A DNA stretch of 64,000 nt from Gp6-AA40 sp963818645 (GTDB taxonomy: Bacteria > Acidobacteriota > Vicinamibacteria > Vicinamibacterales > UBA2999). Positions 34,012 to 43,018 of this stretch are shown here, piece after piece. A program made the position numbers and the translations under genes. The stretch's first letter is position 1. The number at the start of each line of letters is the position of its first letter. The stretch is taken from NCBI GenBank assembly GCA_963818645.1, contig CAWFTF010000012.1, forward strand, positions 1 to 64,000. The letters run 5' to 3'. The notes beneath the pieces were generated by a model. The model saw only the letters and a program-made list of their open reading frames with translations, made no database searches and had not been told where the DNA came from.

Positions 34012-36684
34012 TTAGCGGAAGTTAGACACCAGGTATGCGTCGGTCTGGGCGGATCCGCGGGCGACGATCAGGCTCTTGCCGTCGGGGGTGCGGCGGCCTC
34101 GCACAATGTCCAGCGTCGCGAGATCAGTCACGCGCCTGGGCGGCTCACCGGATAGCGGCTGCAACCAGACGTTCGTGCGTTCGACCGTGGAGAACAGGAT
34201 GCCGTTGCCGTCCGGCGTCCACTCCATCAACCCGTTTGCCGTTGCCGGAGCGATGGTACCAAGCTCGCGAGCCGGCGCCGATCCATCGAGCCGCATCGTC
34301 ACGAGCGTCAGTCGATTCGCTCCCGTGGCGACGTTGATCCCTGCCAGGTATCGGCCGTCGGGTGACACCGCAGGCCGATCGACACCGGGAGCGATGATCG
34401 TGGGATCACCACCATCAATCGAAACCCGCCACGTCGAGACCGCCGATCCGGCTTCACCGACAGAGGCGCAGATCACGTAGCGACCGTCCGGTGTAATCGA
34501 CAACCACGCAGGCCGCGGCAAATGCGCCAGCAGCCGTGCCCCGCTGCCATCGACGTTCATTCGCCAGATACCCGTCTGACCATCGCGATTCGACACGAAT
34601 GCGACGGTGGTGCCATCGGCGCTCACCGCAGGCCACAAGTTCGTTCCTTCCCTGGTGAGAGTCTGACGGCCCGCGCCTTCGCGCTCGATGAGCGAGAGTT
34701 GCGTGTTTCCTCGCTCGCCTGAGCTCACGATCGTGCGACCGTCCGGCAACGGGGCGACGCCAAGCAGGCCGTCGTAGCGCTCCGAGGCAATGCGCTGCGG
34801 ACTCCCTCCTCGCAGCGGAATCCTCCACAACGAATACGCGGCATCGAGGCCAACGGACACGAACGATGAGCCGTCGGCACTCACCGAGACGTTTCTGTAC
34901 TCGAGGAGATCGGGCGTGACGCGATGGGGCTCGCCGTTGGGATACGGCTGATGCCACACCTTGCGTGGATACTCTCGGAATTCGTCGGCCTGATCCGCAA
35001 CGAACAGGATCCCCGAGCCATCTGGCAACCATGACGTGAACGTCGCATCGCGGAAGCGGCCTGCGAACTCCTGCTTCGCACCAGAGCGCGCATCGACGGT
35101 GACGAGAACCGCTTCTCCGCTGCTCCCGTTGTGGACGACGGCCGATATCCGTTCGCCGTCTGGCGACCATGATGGCGCCGCGAAGAAGGCAGGGACGAAG
35201 AATTCCGGCGCCTGCAGACTGATGAGCGCGCCAGGGCTCTTACCGTCGATGTCTGCGGTGACAAGCGACGTCTTACCCGGCTCAGGAAAGCCTGCCCGAT
35301 AAAACGCGATGCGCCGGCCGTCGCGCGAGAAGGCTGTCGTGCTGTCGATCCCGTCGAGCACGGGTGTCGACGGCCCGCCCTGCACGCTCACCGCGAACAG
35401 ACGACCCGCGGGGTTCTGCGCGCTCTTCGTCGCGTAGAAAACGCGAGAGCCATCGGGCGTGAACGAGATCCCCCAGTAGCCGACCGCCGCAGCCGGCACC
35501 AGCTCGATGGTCTGTCCCTGATCGAGGTGACGGAGCCGCAGGCCTTGCATGCCGCCGGCAGACTCGACCCACGCAAGCTGGCGCCCGTCCGGTGAAATCG
35601 CTGCGTCGATGGCCGTACCGGTCGTCGTCAGGCGTTCGATCGACACACGGCCTGATGACCCCGTCGCGGTCGGAAGCCGACGATTCATCCAGACTGCTGC
35701 GACCACTGCCGCAACCAGCACGAAGGCAACCGCGGCCATCAGGAACGAGCGGCGATTCTCGCGTCGCGGCACCTCGACGACGGCCGTGTCGTTCATCTTG
35801 CGACGAACTTCGCGAAGATCGGCGGCAACCTCGCGCATCGATCCGTATCGTTGCGTCGGATCTTTGGCCAGGCAGGTCCGAACGATCCGCTCGAGCCCGT
35901 CAGGTAGCGACGGCACGAGGGTGGACAGCGGCGCCGGCTCGCGCTCGACGATCTCCTTCAGTGTCGCGAAGGCATTCGCGCCCAGAAATGCGCGCTTGCC
36001 GGTGATTGCCTCGTAGAGGACGCACCCGAACGAAAATACGTCCGTGCGGTAATCAGTCGGCTGCCCCTGCACCTGTTCGGGCGACATGTACCCGAGCGTG
36101 CCGAGCAGCCGCCCGCCGTCGGTGGCCGTCGGCTCATTACCAGCCTCCGTACGGTTCTGCATCGGATCCGCGCGAAGCTTCGCGATGCCGAAGTCGAGCA
36201 CTTTGGCGTAGCCGCCCTCGGCAATCATCAGGTTCTCGGGCTTGAGATCGCGGTGGGTTACGCCGGCCGCGTGAGCCGCGTCGAGCGCATCTGCGACCTG
36301 AGCCAGGAACTCGAGCGTGCGGTCGAGATCCAGTCGATTCGCTTCGAGTGACGCACGAAGCGTCTCCCCCGACACGAGTTCCATCGCGATATACAGAACG
36401 GGCGGACCCACCGGCAAGCCATTCCGTTTCGGCGAGCTCTCGCCGATGTCGTAGATGGCAATGAGGTGTGGGTGATTGAGCGCCGATGCCGCGCGCGCCT
36501 CCAGGACGAAGCGCTCCAGGCGATCGGAATCGCGCGTGACATCCTGCCGCAGGATCTTGAGCGCGAGGTCCCGGCCCAGGACGGCGTCCTTCGCGAGGTA
36601 CACCTCGCCCATCCCGCCACGTGCGATCAGGCGGGTAATGTCGAAGCGCCGGATCGTCGTGTTCGACAAGTCTTCGTCGGTCAT
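34012..36684 (-). CDS. Ser/Thr kinase with membrane anchor and TolB/WD40-type beta-propeller
   Basis: An 890-residue protein. The kinase domain (about 14-285) has LIARGGMGEVYLAKD, LALKILRQDV, VTHRDLKPENLM, KVLDFGIAKL and LGYMSPEQVQG. One transmembrane helix (about 316-336, LMAAVAFVLVAAVVAAVW) leads to a periplasmic propeller built of TolB/PD40-like repeats, each with a motif such as AISPDGRQLAWV, FTPDGSRVFYAT, SWSPDGERISAVV and SADGTTVAFVSNRDGQTGIW. All catalytic residues are present. This architecture is abundant in Acidobacteriota; the propeller probably senses an envelope ligand. TAAGAT lies twelve bases before the ATG. Confidence 0.93.
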   Translation of the reverse strand: MTDEDLSNTTIRRFDITRLIARGGMGEVYLAKDAVLGRDLALKILRQDVTRDSDRLERFVLEARAASALNHPHLIAIYDIGESSPKRNGLPVGPPVLYIAMELVSGETLRASLEANRLDLDRTLEFLAQVADALDAAHAAGVTHRDLKPENLMIAEGGYAKVLDFGIAKLRADPMQNRTEAGNEPTATDGGRLLGTLGYMSPEQVQGQPTDYRTDVFSFGCVLYEAITGKRAFLGANAFATLKEIVEREPAPLSTLVPSLPDGLERIVRTCLAKDPTQRYGSMREVAADLREVRRKMNDTAVVEVPRRENRRSFLMAAVAFVLVAAVVAAVWMNRRLPTATGSSGRVSIERLTTTGTAIDAAISPDGRQLAWVESAGGMQGLRLRHLDQGQTIELVPAAAVGYWGISFTPDGSRVFYATKSAQNPAGRLFAVSVQGGPSTPVLDGIDSTTAFSRDGRRIAFYRAGFPEPGKTSLVTADIDGKSPGALISLQAPEFFVPAFFAAPSWSPDGERISAVVHNGSSGEAVLVTVDARSGAKQEFAGRFRDATFTSWLPDGSGILFVADQADEFREYPRKVWHQPYPNGEPHRVTPDLLEYRNVSVSADGSSFVSVGLDAAYSLWRIPLRGGSPQRIASERYDGLLGVAPLPDGRTIVSSGERGNTQLSLIEREGAGRQTLTREGTNLWPAVSADGTTVAFVSNRDGQTGIWRMNVDGSGARLLAHLPRPAWLSITPDGRYVICASVGEAGSAVSTWRVSIDGGDPTIIAPGVDRPAVSPDGRYLAGINVATGANRLTLVTMRLDGSAPARELGTIAPATANGLMEWTPDGNGILFSTVERTNVWLQPLSGEPPRRVTDLATLDIVRGRRTPDGKSLIVARGSAQTDAYLVSNFR

Positions 36685-36756
36685 CTCGATCGAGTTATCT
36701 TACCGGCGAATGGCCGGAAGCTGTGCCACGCGCGTCGTACACTACAGAATGCTCGC

Positions 36757-36762
36757 TATGAT
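36757..36762 (+). promoter_or_regulatory. -10-like box for leaderless SYLF-protein transcript
   Basis: TATGAT lies seven bases before the preferred ATG at 36770, with no SD between. This spacing helps choose the start among three in-frame ATGs (36749, 36758, 36770). Confidence 0.5.
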
Positions 36763-36769
36763 TGTCGGC

Positions 36770-37468
36770 ATGACCAGGACGTTCTCTCCTCTTGCGCTCA
36801 CTCTCGCAGCGTGTCTCGCACTCACCTTTTCTACCCGAGCCCAGGAAGGACCTCACTCGGAAGAGGCCAGCCGCATCCGCGAGTCCATCACCGTGCTCAA
36901 TGAAGTGATGGCGACCTCTGATACAGCCATTCCGGCCTCGATCACGATGAAGGCCGAGGGCATCGCGATCTTCCCTGGCACGCTCAAAGGCGGGTTCATC
37001 TTTGGAGGGATGCGTGGGCGCGGCATCCTCAGCGCGCGCAACGAAGACGGTTGGTCTGCACCGACGTTCATGACGCTCACAGGCGGCAGCATCGGGCTCC
37101 AGATCGGAGGTGAAGCGACCGACCTGGTGCTCGTCATCATGAACCGGCGCGGCCTCGAGCAGTTCGTTCGCAACCAGTTCAAGTTCGGCGCCGACGCTGC
37201 GGTCGCAGCCGGACCGGTTGGGCGAGACGCGCAGGCGAACACAGACCTTCAACTGCGCGCGGAGATCCTCAGCTACTCGCACTCCAGAGGCCTGTTCGCC
37301 GGGGTGACGGTCAACGGCAGCACGGTGCGCGCCGATCTCGACGCAAACGAGCGCTTCTATGGCAAGCGGCTCACCGGACCTCAGCTCGTCCTCGACAAGG
37401 CCATCGTCGAGTCCTCCACTCCGGTACCGGAGTGGATCCAGACATTGAGCCGGCACATCACTCGCTGA
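36770..37468 (+). CDS. Exported SYLF/Ysc84-domain lipid-binding protein
   Basis: About 232 residues. The signal peptide SPLALTLAACLALTFSTRAQ is followed by a SYLF domain: SRIRESITVLNEVMATSDTA, ITMKAEGIAIFPGTLKGGFI, GGMRGRGILSARNEDGWSAP, GGSIGLQIGGEATDLVLVIM and YSHSRGLFAGVTVNGSTVRA. SYLF domains bind phosphoinositides in eukaryotes; bacterial members are exported and of unknown role. It is divergent from the TolB-kinase gene and converges on the PPK2 gene with one base between them. Confidence 0.9.
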   Translation: MTRTFSPLALTLAACLALTFSTRAQEGPHSEEASRIRESITVLNEVMATSDTAIPASITMKAEGIAIFPGTLKGGFIFGGMRGRGILSARNEDGWSAPTFMTLTGGSIGLQIGGEATDLVLVIMNRRGLEQFVRNQFKFGADAAVAAGPVGRDAQANTDLQLRAEILSYSHSRGLFAGVTVNGSTVRADLDANERFYGKRLTGPQLVLDKAIVESSTPVPEWIQTLSRHITR

Positions 37469-37469
37469 G

Positions 37470-38990
37470 TTACTTCTTCAGGCGGTCGTCGAGACGTTCG
37501 GCGAGGGTCCTGAGCACCCTGATCCTCGCGAAGTTCTTGTCGTTGCCTTCAACGAGCGTCCACGGCGCGATCTTCGTGCTCGTGCGTTCCACCATGTCGT
37601 TCACGGCGACGGTATAGTCCTCCCATCGTTTGCGGTTGCGCCAGTCGTCATCGGTGATCTTCCACTGCTTGTAGCTGGTGCCGCTCCGATCCTTGAAGCG
37701 TCTCAGCTGCTCCGCTTTGCTGATGTGGATCCAGAATTTCACCAGCAGAATCCCGTGGTTGACGAGCTGTTCCTCGAAGTGATTGATCTCGCCGTACCCG
37801 CGCATGTATTCGGCTTCGGTCGCGAAGCGCTCGACACGCTCAACCAGCACACGACCGTACCAGCTGCGATCGAAGATCGTGAGGCGGCCTGCCCGCGACA
37901 GGTGACGCCAGAATCGCCACAGGTAGTGATGTGCGCGCTCCTCGTCAGTCGGCGCAGCGATCGGAATCACCTGGTAGTCACGAGCATCGAAGCTTCCCGT
38001 CACACGGCGGATCGCGCCACCCTTGCCGGCGGCGTCCCATCCCTCGAAGACGAGAATGGTTGAGACGCCGCGTTTGGCGGCTCGCCGCTGCAGGAGATTC
38101 AGTCGCGAGTGCTGCTCCGCCAGCTGCTTTTCGAAGGCATCGTCGCTTACCTTCTGTGACAGATCGAGGTTGTCGAGAACGTTGAACTCACGCTCGACAC
38201 GCCTGATGGCTTTCACGGGACCATCAGCGGCCGCCTTGCGCTCGGCCGCTGGCGAACGTTCCGGCCTACCGCTGGAAGCACGTTCGAGACCTCGCCGAAT
38301 CGCGTTGCGAAGCTCGGTGGCAACGGCGACCGTTCGATAGCGTTCGTCTTCCCCTTCGACGATGTGCCACTGTGCCGCGTCGGTGCTGGTGCGGCGAATG
38401 GCGCGATCGGCAGCGCTCACGAACTTGTCGAACATCTCCCAGTGTTTCCATTGCTCCTTCGTGACACGCCACCGCTGCAACGGATCCTTCTCGAACTCCT
38501 TCAGCCGCTCCTTCTGGGCATTCTTGCTCAGATGCATCCAGAACTTCACGATCACGGCGCCATCGTCGGTCAGCGTTCGCTCGAAAGCGGCAACCTGATC
38601 GAGCAGCGAGTCGAACACTGCCGTGGTCGTGCGCCGCGCGACGCGATCGAGAATCGGCGAGGAGTACCAGGCGCTGAGAAATATCGCGATGCTGCCGTGC
38701 GCCGGCAGGTCGCGCCAGTACCGCCACAGCCGCGGGCGCTCGCGTTCATCGCTCGACGGTTCGGTGTAGCCACGCGTGGTGATCCAGCGGGGGTCCATCC
38801 ACTCGTTGAGCAGATTGACAGTCTCGCCCTTGCCAGCCGTATCGACACCGGCAAACAGGACGATCACCGGGAATGACGCGGCCTGGAGGAGCTCCTGCTG
38901 GACGGCCAGCAACTCCGATCGCAGGTGCGGAACCTGTGCCTTGTAATCGCTCTTCGAGAGCTTTCGACCGACTTCGGCGGCTTCAAACAT
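37470..38990 (-). CDS. pap: Two-domain PPK2, polyphosphate:AMP phosphotransferase
   Basis: A 506-residue protein made of two PPK2 domains. Each has a Walker A (VLFAGVDTAGKGETVNLL near 48 and VFEGWDAAGKGGAIRRVTGS near 322), a Walker B region (GSIAIFLSAWYSSPI; RLTIFDRSWYGRVLVERVE) and the lid motif (KFWMHLSKNAQKERLKEFE; KFWIHISKAEQLRRFKDR). The double-domain layout marks the class that phosphorylates AMP to ADP with polyphosphate. The second domain looks more conserved and is probably the active one. TACACT at 39005-39000 on the minus strand lies nine bases before the ATG. Confidence 0.92.
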   Translation of the reverse strand: MFEAAEVGRKLSKSDYKAQVPHLRSELLAVQQELLQAASFPVIVLFAGVDTAGKGETVNLLNEWMDPRWITTRGYTEPSSDERERPRLWRYWRDLPAHGSIAIFLSAWYSSPILDRVARRTTTAVFDSLLDQVAAFERTLTDDGAVIVKFWMHLSKNAQKERLKEFEKDPLQRWRVTKEQWKHWEMFDKFVSAADRAIRRTSTDAAQWHIVEGEDERYRTVAVATELRNAIRRGLERASSGRPERSPAAERKAAADGPVKAIRRVEREFNVLDNLDLSQKVSDDAFEKQLAEQHSRLNLLQRRAAKRGVSTILVFEGWDAAGKGGAIRRVTGSFDARDYQVIPIAAPTDEERAHHYLWRFWRHLSRAGRLTIFDRSWYGRVLVERVERFATEAEYMRGYGEINHFEEQLVNHGILLVKFWIHISKAEQLRRFKDRSGTSYKQWKITDDDWRNRKRWEDYTVAVNDMVERTSTKIAPWTLVEGNDKNFARIRVLRTLAERLDDRLKK

Positions 38991-38999
38991 GGCGCGCCC

Positions 39000-39030
39000 A
39001 GTGTACTGATTCCACGGCTCGCACTACGAT
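39000..39030. promoter_or_regulatory. Back-to-back -10-like boxes for PPK2 and tsaC
   Basis: On the minus strand TACACT (39005-39000) lies nine bases before the PPK2 ATG at 38990. On the plus strand TACGAT (39025-39030) lies nine bases before the tsaC ATG at 39040. Neither gene has an SD. The start codons are only 49 bases apart. Confidence 0.5.
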
Positions 39031-39039
39031 GTACGTCTC

Positions 39040-40110
39040 ATGACTGACGTGATCCGGGTCTCGCCGGACAACCCGGACCCCGCTGCGATTGCCAGAGCCG
39101 CGGAATGCCTTCGACGCGGAGGGCTGGTCGCCTTTCCAACGGAAACGGTCTACGGCCTTGGCGTCAACGCACTCGATCGTGAAGCGGTGCGACGGCTCTT
39201 CGCCGCGAAACAACGGCCGGCAAACGATCCGCTGATCGTTCACGTGACGTCGATCGACTCGATTGCGGCACTCGCGTCGCGCGTGCCGGACGTCGTCGAG
39301 ACACTCGGCCGGCGCTTCTGGCCGGGACCGCTGACGCTGATTGTTCCAAGGTCGCCTCAGGTGCCCGACGAAGTCACGGCTGGCCTTGCGACCGTCGCGG
39401 TGCGTGTGCCATTGCATCCGGTCGCTCGTGCGCTCATCGATGCTGCCGCTCTGCCTGTCGCTGCGCCGAGCGCCAATCTCTTTTCGCGCCCCAGCCCGAC
39501 GCTGGCATCGCACGTCATCGATGACCTGAGCGGACGCATCGATCTCGTCGTCGATGGAGGCCCGACTACGATCGGCGTGGAGTCAACCGTGCTTGACCTC
39601 ACGAGCGATCCGCCAACGATCCTGCGGCCGGGCGCGGTCACTGCCGACATGCTGCGTGAGGTGCTCGGGCGAGTGGACATCCGTCCTCGAGCCGCGGCGC
39701 GGGAATCGAAACCGGACGCCGCCCTGCCCTCACCCGGGCTATTAGAGAAGCACTACTCGCCTCGCGCAGAGCTGACGCTCTTCGAGGGAGGGACGGATGC
39801 GGCCCTGTCAGCGCTCGTCGACGCCGCGCGTGAGCTGCTTTCCAGAGGCCGTGTGGTCGGCATCATCGCGGCCGAAGAGGATCGCGACGAACTGGCTGCG
39901 CTCGCATCGGATCGCAACGCGCTGATGTGCATCATCGGAGCACACGACAGGCCCACGGACGTCGCGACGCGGCTCTACGCCACGCTCCGCGATCTCGATG
40001 CGGCTCGTGCACACGTCATCCTCGTGCATGGATTCGGCGATGACGGACTCGGTGCAGCGGTGCAGGATCGCTTGCGACGCGCGGCGGCTGGCCGAATCGT
40101 GAGAGCGTAG
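39040..40110 (+). CDS. tsaC: L-threonylcarbamoyladenylate synthase, two-domain Sua5 type
   Basis: A 356-residue protein. The YrdC/TsaC domain (about 10-210) shows RRGGLVAFPTETVYGLGVNA, FAAKQRPANDPLIVHV, RFWPGPLTLIVPR, PVAAPSANLFSRPSPTLASH and DGGPTTIGVESTVLDL. A linker with SPGLLEKHYSPRAELTL leads to the C-terminal Sua5 domain (about 240-356). It makes the threonylcarbamoyl-AMP used for t6A37 of ANN-decoding tRNAs, an essential function. The stop is adjacent to that of the convergent DUF3810 gene. Confidence 0.95.
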   Translation: MTDVIRVSPDNPDPAAIARAAECLRRGGLVAFPTETVYGLGVNALDREAVRRLFAAKQRPANDPLIVHVTSIDSIAALASRVPDVVETLGRRFWPGPLTLIVPRSPQVPDEVTAGLATVAVRVPLHPVARALIDAAALPVAAPSANLFSRPSPTLASHVIDDLSGRIDLVVDGGPTTIGVESTVLDLTSDPPTILRPGAVTADMLREVLGRVDIRPRAAARESKPDAALPSPGLLEKHYSPRAELTLFEGGTDAALSALVDAARELLSRGRVVGIIAAEEDRDELAALASDRNALMCIIGAHDRPTDVATRLYATLRDLDAARAHVILVHGFGDDGLGAAVQDRLRRAAAGRIVRA

Positions 40111-41181
40111 CTACCTCAAGACCGGAACCCAGCCCTTCTCGAATCGAGCACGAGTGAGCAGCGTCAGCACAAGACCGTAGTTGCGCACGCCCTCTTCAAC
40201 GCGGTTGGCTTTGAGGTACTCGTCGTAGACGCGCCAGCCTGCGTCTCGTACGACCCGCACTTGCCCCCGACGCACGCGTTCGGCAACGGCTTCAACATCA
40301 CCGCGGGGGCCTTCTTCGAGCCCCGCCGCGAGCTGCCGCCGATCGCCGGCGCCGACCTCGGAGCTGACCTCCCAATACAGGAACAACCAGCCGCTGTATG
40401 CCGCAGGCGTCGCAGCGCGAATGCAAGTGAGGAAGCCGACAAAGCTCGCTTCGGATTCATCGGCGTAGCCAGCCAGGTGCGCCCATTCGTGCGCAGCGAC
40501 AGACGGCTTCTCGAATGGAAGCAGATCTGGATTGGCAAGCACTTCCAGGCCGAACGGATTGATCATGCCGTCCACGCTCGTCCACCGGAAGTACGGCCCG
40601 AAGAGCGACCACTTGAGTCGCCCTGGCACCATAGGCCGGGTGTCCGTCAGGTCGGTGAGTACCTCGTGATAGGCGTCACGCATCCGATGCTCGCGCCACG
40701 GCGAGGTGCGCCATCCTTCTGCGTGCGCGGCCGCATGCGTCGCGTTCAACTGGCGAACCGCCAGCCGACCGAGGTCCATAATCGCTTCCTGTGATGCGTC
40801 GCGCTCGAGAACCAACCTGTCGATCATCGAGACACGCCGATAGTTCAGTCCCCACAACAGCAAGAACCCAAGGTAGATCACGGCCGCTGAGGTCACGATT
40901 CGCAAAAGCGTGGTCAAAAGCACCGTCCACTTCTTTTTGCGGCGCGCCTGGCGGACGCTTCGAACAAGTGTCAGGAGCACGAGACACACACCGCCGACCA
41001 CCAGAACGTCGAGAAGAGCAAACGGCACGAGATTCGAGACAGGCGTCAGGCCCCGCTGGATGATTGGGTAGAGCCCGGTTGAATACCACCGCTCGACGAA
41101 TCGCGCATCCATTCGCCCGAAGCCGGCCAACAGGGCCAAGCCAATCGCACAGATACTGAACGCCCACCGCATCCCGCCCAT
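40111..41181 (-). CDS. DUF3810 membrane protein with HEWAH metallopeptidase-like motif
   Basis: Up to 356 residues. Three N-terminal hydrophobic segments (AFSICAIGLALLAGFGRM, LLDVLVVGGVCLVLLTLV, IVTSAAVIYLGFLLLWGLNY) precede a soluble domain with KPSVAAHEWAHLAGYADESE, a zinc-peptidase-like HExxH motif, and FVGFLTCIRAATPAAYSGW, both characteristic of DUF3810. Substrate unknown. The first ATG is at 41181, but a second at 41172 is seven bases after GATAAT (41185-41180), so the leaderless start MRWAFSICAIG is more likely. Confidence 0.88.
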   Translation of the reverse strand: MGGMRWAFSICAIGLALLAGFGRMDARFVERWYSTGLYPIIQRGLTPVSNLVPFALLDVLVVGGVCLVLLTLVRSVRQARRKKKWTVLLTTLLRIVTSAAVIYLGFLLLWGLNYRRVSMIDRLVLERDASQEAIMDLGRLAVRQLNATHAAAHAEGWRTSPWREHRMRDAYHEVLTDLTDTRPMVPGRLKWSLFGPYFRWTSVDGMINPFGLEVLANPDLLPFEKPSVAAHEWAHLAGYADESEASFVGFLTCIRAATPAAYSGWLFLYWEVSSEVGAGDRRQLAAGLEEGPRGDVEAVAERVRRGQVRVVRDAGWRVYDEYLKANRVEEGVRNYGLVLTLLTRARFEKGWVPVLR

Positions 41182-41194
41182 TATCGACGCACTT

Positions 41195-41221
41195 TTGTAA
41201 TGGGGTCTGACCCCTTTACAA
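41195..41221. repeat. REP-like palindrome containing a -10 box
   Basis: A 27-base near-perfect palindrome: TTGTAA, T, GGGGTC, T, GACCCC, T, TTACAA. GGGGTC/GACCCC palindromes of this kind are typical dispersed REP elements mobilised by Y1 (RAYT) transposases; no such transposase is in the window. The right end gives TACAAT (41217-41222), which lies nine bases before the start of the next gene and could serve as its -10. Confidence 0.65.
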
Positions 41222-41231
41222 TTCGACTCAG

Positions 41232-42590
41232 ATGCGCCTGACGTCTGCTCTCGTCGTCGCGCTCCTGTCCGCTCTTACAGCGGACGCACAGGAACTGTCC
41301 CCCGCGAATTCAGAGACCGGCCGTATCGCCGGCCACGTCGTCACCGACTACGCGGAGCTCGTCGCCGACGCGACGGTCACACTCTTGGGGAGCAACGAAC
41401 AAGGCGTCGCCGAAAGCCGAAGAACCACCACCGACAACACCGGAGCCTTCAGCTTCACACAGCTTCCGGAAGGCCACTACATCCTGTCTGCAACGAAACA
41501 GGGTTACACGAGCAGGCAGCTTGGCTCACAGTCCGAGGCCGGTCTCGCCTCTTTCGACGTCGGGCCGGAACTCGATCTTCCTCGCGACGGTCAGGCACTC
41601 GATCTCCAGATCGTCTTCCGCCGCGCCGCCAGCATCGCGGGCCGCATCATTCGTCCGGATGGCAGCGCGGCCCCAAACGTCAACGTACAGGCGGCAATTC
41701 GCTCTGGCAACCAGCGCGTACCAATTTTTCAATTGCGGACGACGACTCAGTTCGACGGACGGTATGAGTTCAGCGACCTTCCGCCTGGCGAGTACCTCAT
41801 TGGCGCAACAAACGTCACGATGCCTACCAGGCAAGGCCGCGAGGCGGACCTCACCGACGATGGACAGGCGGCGCGAAATGCGGCCGTCGCCGCGGCGGAG
41901 AATGTTCATGTGAGCTGGTATCCCGGAGTCACGGAGCGAGAGCCCGGCAGCGCCGTTACAGTTCTCGAAGGGGTCAACGCCGAAGGCATCGACATCTGGC
42001 TGACGCCGGCACAGCGTTTCAGCGTTTCTGGACGCGTGTTCTGGCCGGTTGGCGTCTCGATCGACGACATCACAATCGACTATGGCGATCCGGCGGGCAC
42101 ACGGTCCGGCATGTGGCTCGTGTCCGACCCCGGCGGGTTGTTCACGCTGTCTGGAATTGTGCCAGGCGCCCTGACGATGCTCGTGCGCGCGGAGACCGAT
42201 CAGGGAATGCTCATGGGCATCGCGACGACTGAAGTGACCGTCGATTCGGTCGAGGACGTCCGCATCGTCGTCGATCGACCAGGCCTCGTTACCGGCCGCA
42301 TTGTCTACGAAGGGAATGTTCCGGCCTCGTCGCGCGCCAGCGCACTCGTTGCTCACCAGAGGCTGCTCACAGTGTCCGCACTGTACCCGGCGCCAGAGTC
42401 GTCAATCGACTCGAGTGGACGATTCGAGCTCCGTAACACCGTCGGCGAATACGAATTCGATCTCGAGGGCCTGGGAACCGGGCTGTCGATAAAGCGTGTG
42501 ACGCGCAACGGGCGGGCACTGCCGGCGAACCGGCTTGGCGTGGCTCCTGGCGAGACCGTGCGCGACCTCGAGATCGTCGTCGGTCGATAA
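41232..42590 (+). CDS. Exported protein with several carboxypeptidase-regulatory-like domains
   Basis: A 452-residue protein with a signal peptide (RLTSALVVALLSALTADAQE) and at least three beta-sandwich repeats of the carboxypeptidase-regulatory type: GRIAGHVVTDYAELVADATV with FSFTQLPEGHYILSATKQGY; SIAGRIIRPDGSAAPNVNVQ with YEFSDLPPGEYLIGA; and FSVSGRVFWPVGVSIDDITI with FTLSGIVPGALTMLVRAE. Such proteins are very numerous in Acidobacteriota and are extracytoplasmic; they may bind carbohydrate or act as outer-membrane scaffolds. No peptidase residues are present. TACAAT from the REP-like palindrome is nine bases before the ATG. Confidence 0.85.
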   Translation: MRLTSALVVALLSALTADAQELSPANSETGRIAGHVVTDYAELVADATVTLLGSNEQGVAESRRTTTDNTGAFSFTQLPEGHYILSATKQGYTSRQLGSQSEAGLASFDVGPELDLPRDGQALDLQIVFRRAASIAGRIIRPDGSAAPNVNVQAAIRSGNQRVPIFQLRTTTQFDGRYEFSDLPPGEYLIGATNVTMPTRQGREADLTDDGQAARNAAVAAAENVHVSWYPGVTEREPGSAVTVLEGVNAEGIDIWLTPAQRFSVSGRVFWPVGVSIDDITIDYGDPAGTRSGMWLVSDPGGLFTLSGIVPGALTMLVRAETDQGMLMGIATTEVTVDSVEDVRIVVDRPGLVTGRIVYEGNVPASSRASALVAHQRLLTVSALYPAPESSIDSSGRFELRNTVGEYEFDLEGLGTGLSIKRVTRNGRALPANRLGVAPGETVRDLEIVVGR

Positions 42591-42592
42591 AT

Positions 42593-42614
42593 CTACTTCG
42601 CTACTTAACTACTT
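42593..42614. repeat. Short tandem repeat CTACTTNN
   Basis: CTACTT occurs at 42593, 42601 and 42609, an exact eight-base period. It lies between two convergent genes and overlaps the stop of the minus-strand gene. Confidence 0.5.
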
Positions 42615-42995
42615 TGACCTTTGCCCTTCGAACTTACAGAAGGGCTCGCCTTTTTCTTTGAGCTTCGCCTCGAGGCGCTCGGTGCAATCGCAGGAGGAGC
42701 ATGCCCAGTACTCAGTGCCGTTCTCGTGGCGGCATCGGCTGCGCGCGTGTGCGTCCTTGACAGACAGCAGATCGAAGTAGGCCTCCCAGTACGGACGCTC
42801 CTCTTCGAGCGGCGTGACGCAGAAGCACGTCTCCACCCATTTCACCGAGCCGTCGGGCAGTTGCCGCGCCTGCTGCATGTCGTACTGATACTCGTCGCCA
42901 GCAATGGAACCCGCGCCAAGGGTCCCGTCCTGAATGGCTCGATCGAGCGCCTGACGGCGGCCGGATCTTACGCGGGCGGTGACGAGGTAGCGCAT
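42609..42995 (-). CDS. Small Cys-containing hypothetical protein
   Basis: A 128-residue protein of mixed fold: MRYLVTARVRSGRRQALDRA, SVKWVETCFCVTPLEEERPY and YWEAYFDLLSVKDAHARSRC. The C-terminus has a compact Cys group (RCRHENGTEYWACSSCDCTE and a last FCKFEG), which could bind a metal. No family name can be given. TAACAT at 43007-43002 on the minus strand lies six bases before the ATG and overlaps the -10 of the divergent SGNH gene. Confidence 0.7.
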   Translation of the reverse strand: MRYLVTARVRSGRRQALDRAIQDGTLGAGSIAGDEYQYDMQQARQLPDGSVKWVETCFCVTPLEEERPYWEAYFDLLSVKDAHARSRCRHENGTEYWACSSCDCTERLEAKLKEKGEPFCKFEGQRSK

Positions 42996-43001
42996 CGATT
43001 G

Positions 43002-43011
43002 ATGTTACGCT
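43002..43011. promoter_or_regulatory. Overlapping divergent -10-like boxes
   Basis: TAACAT on the minus strand (43007-43002) lies six bases before the ATG at 42995, and TACGCT on the plus strand (43006-43011) lies seven bases before the ATG at 43019. The boxes share two bases, and only 23 bases separate the two start codons. Confidence 0.5.
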
Positions 43012-43018
43012 TTCGCGC

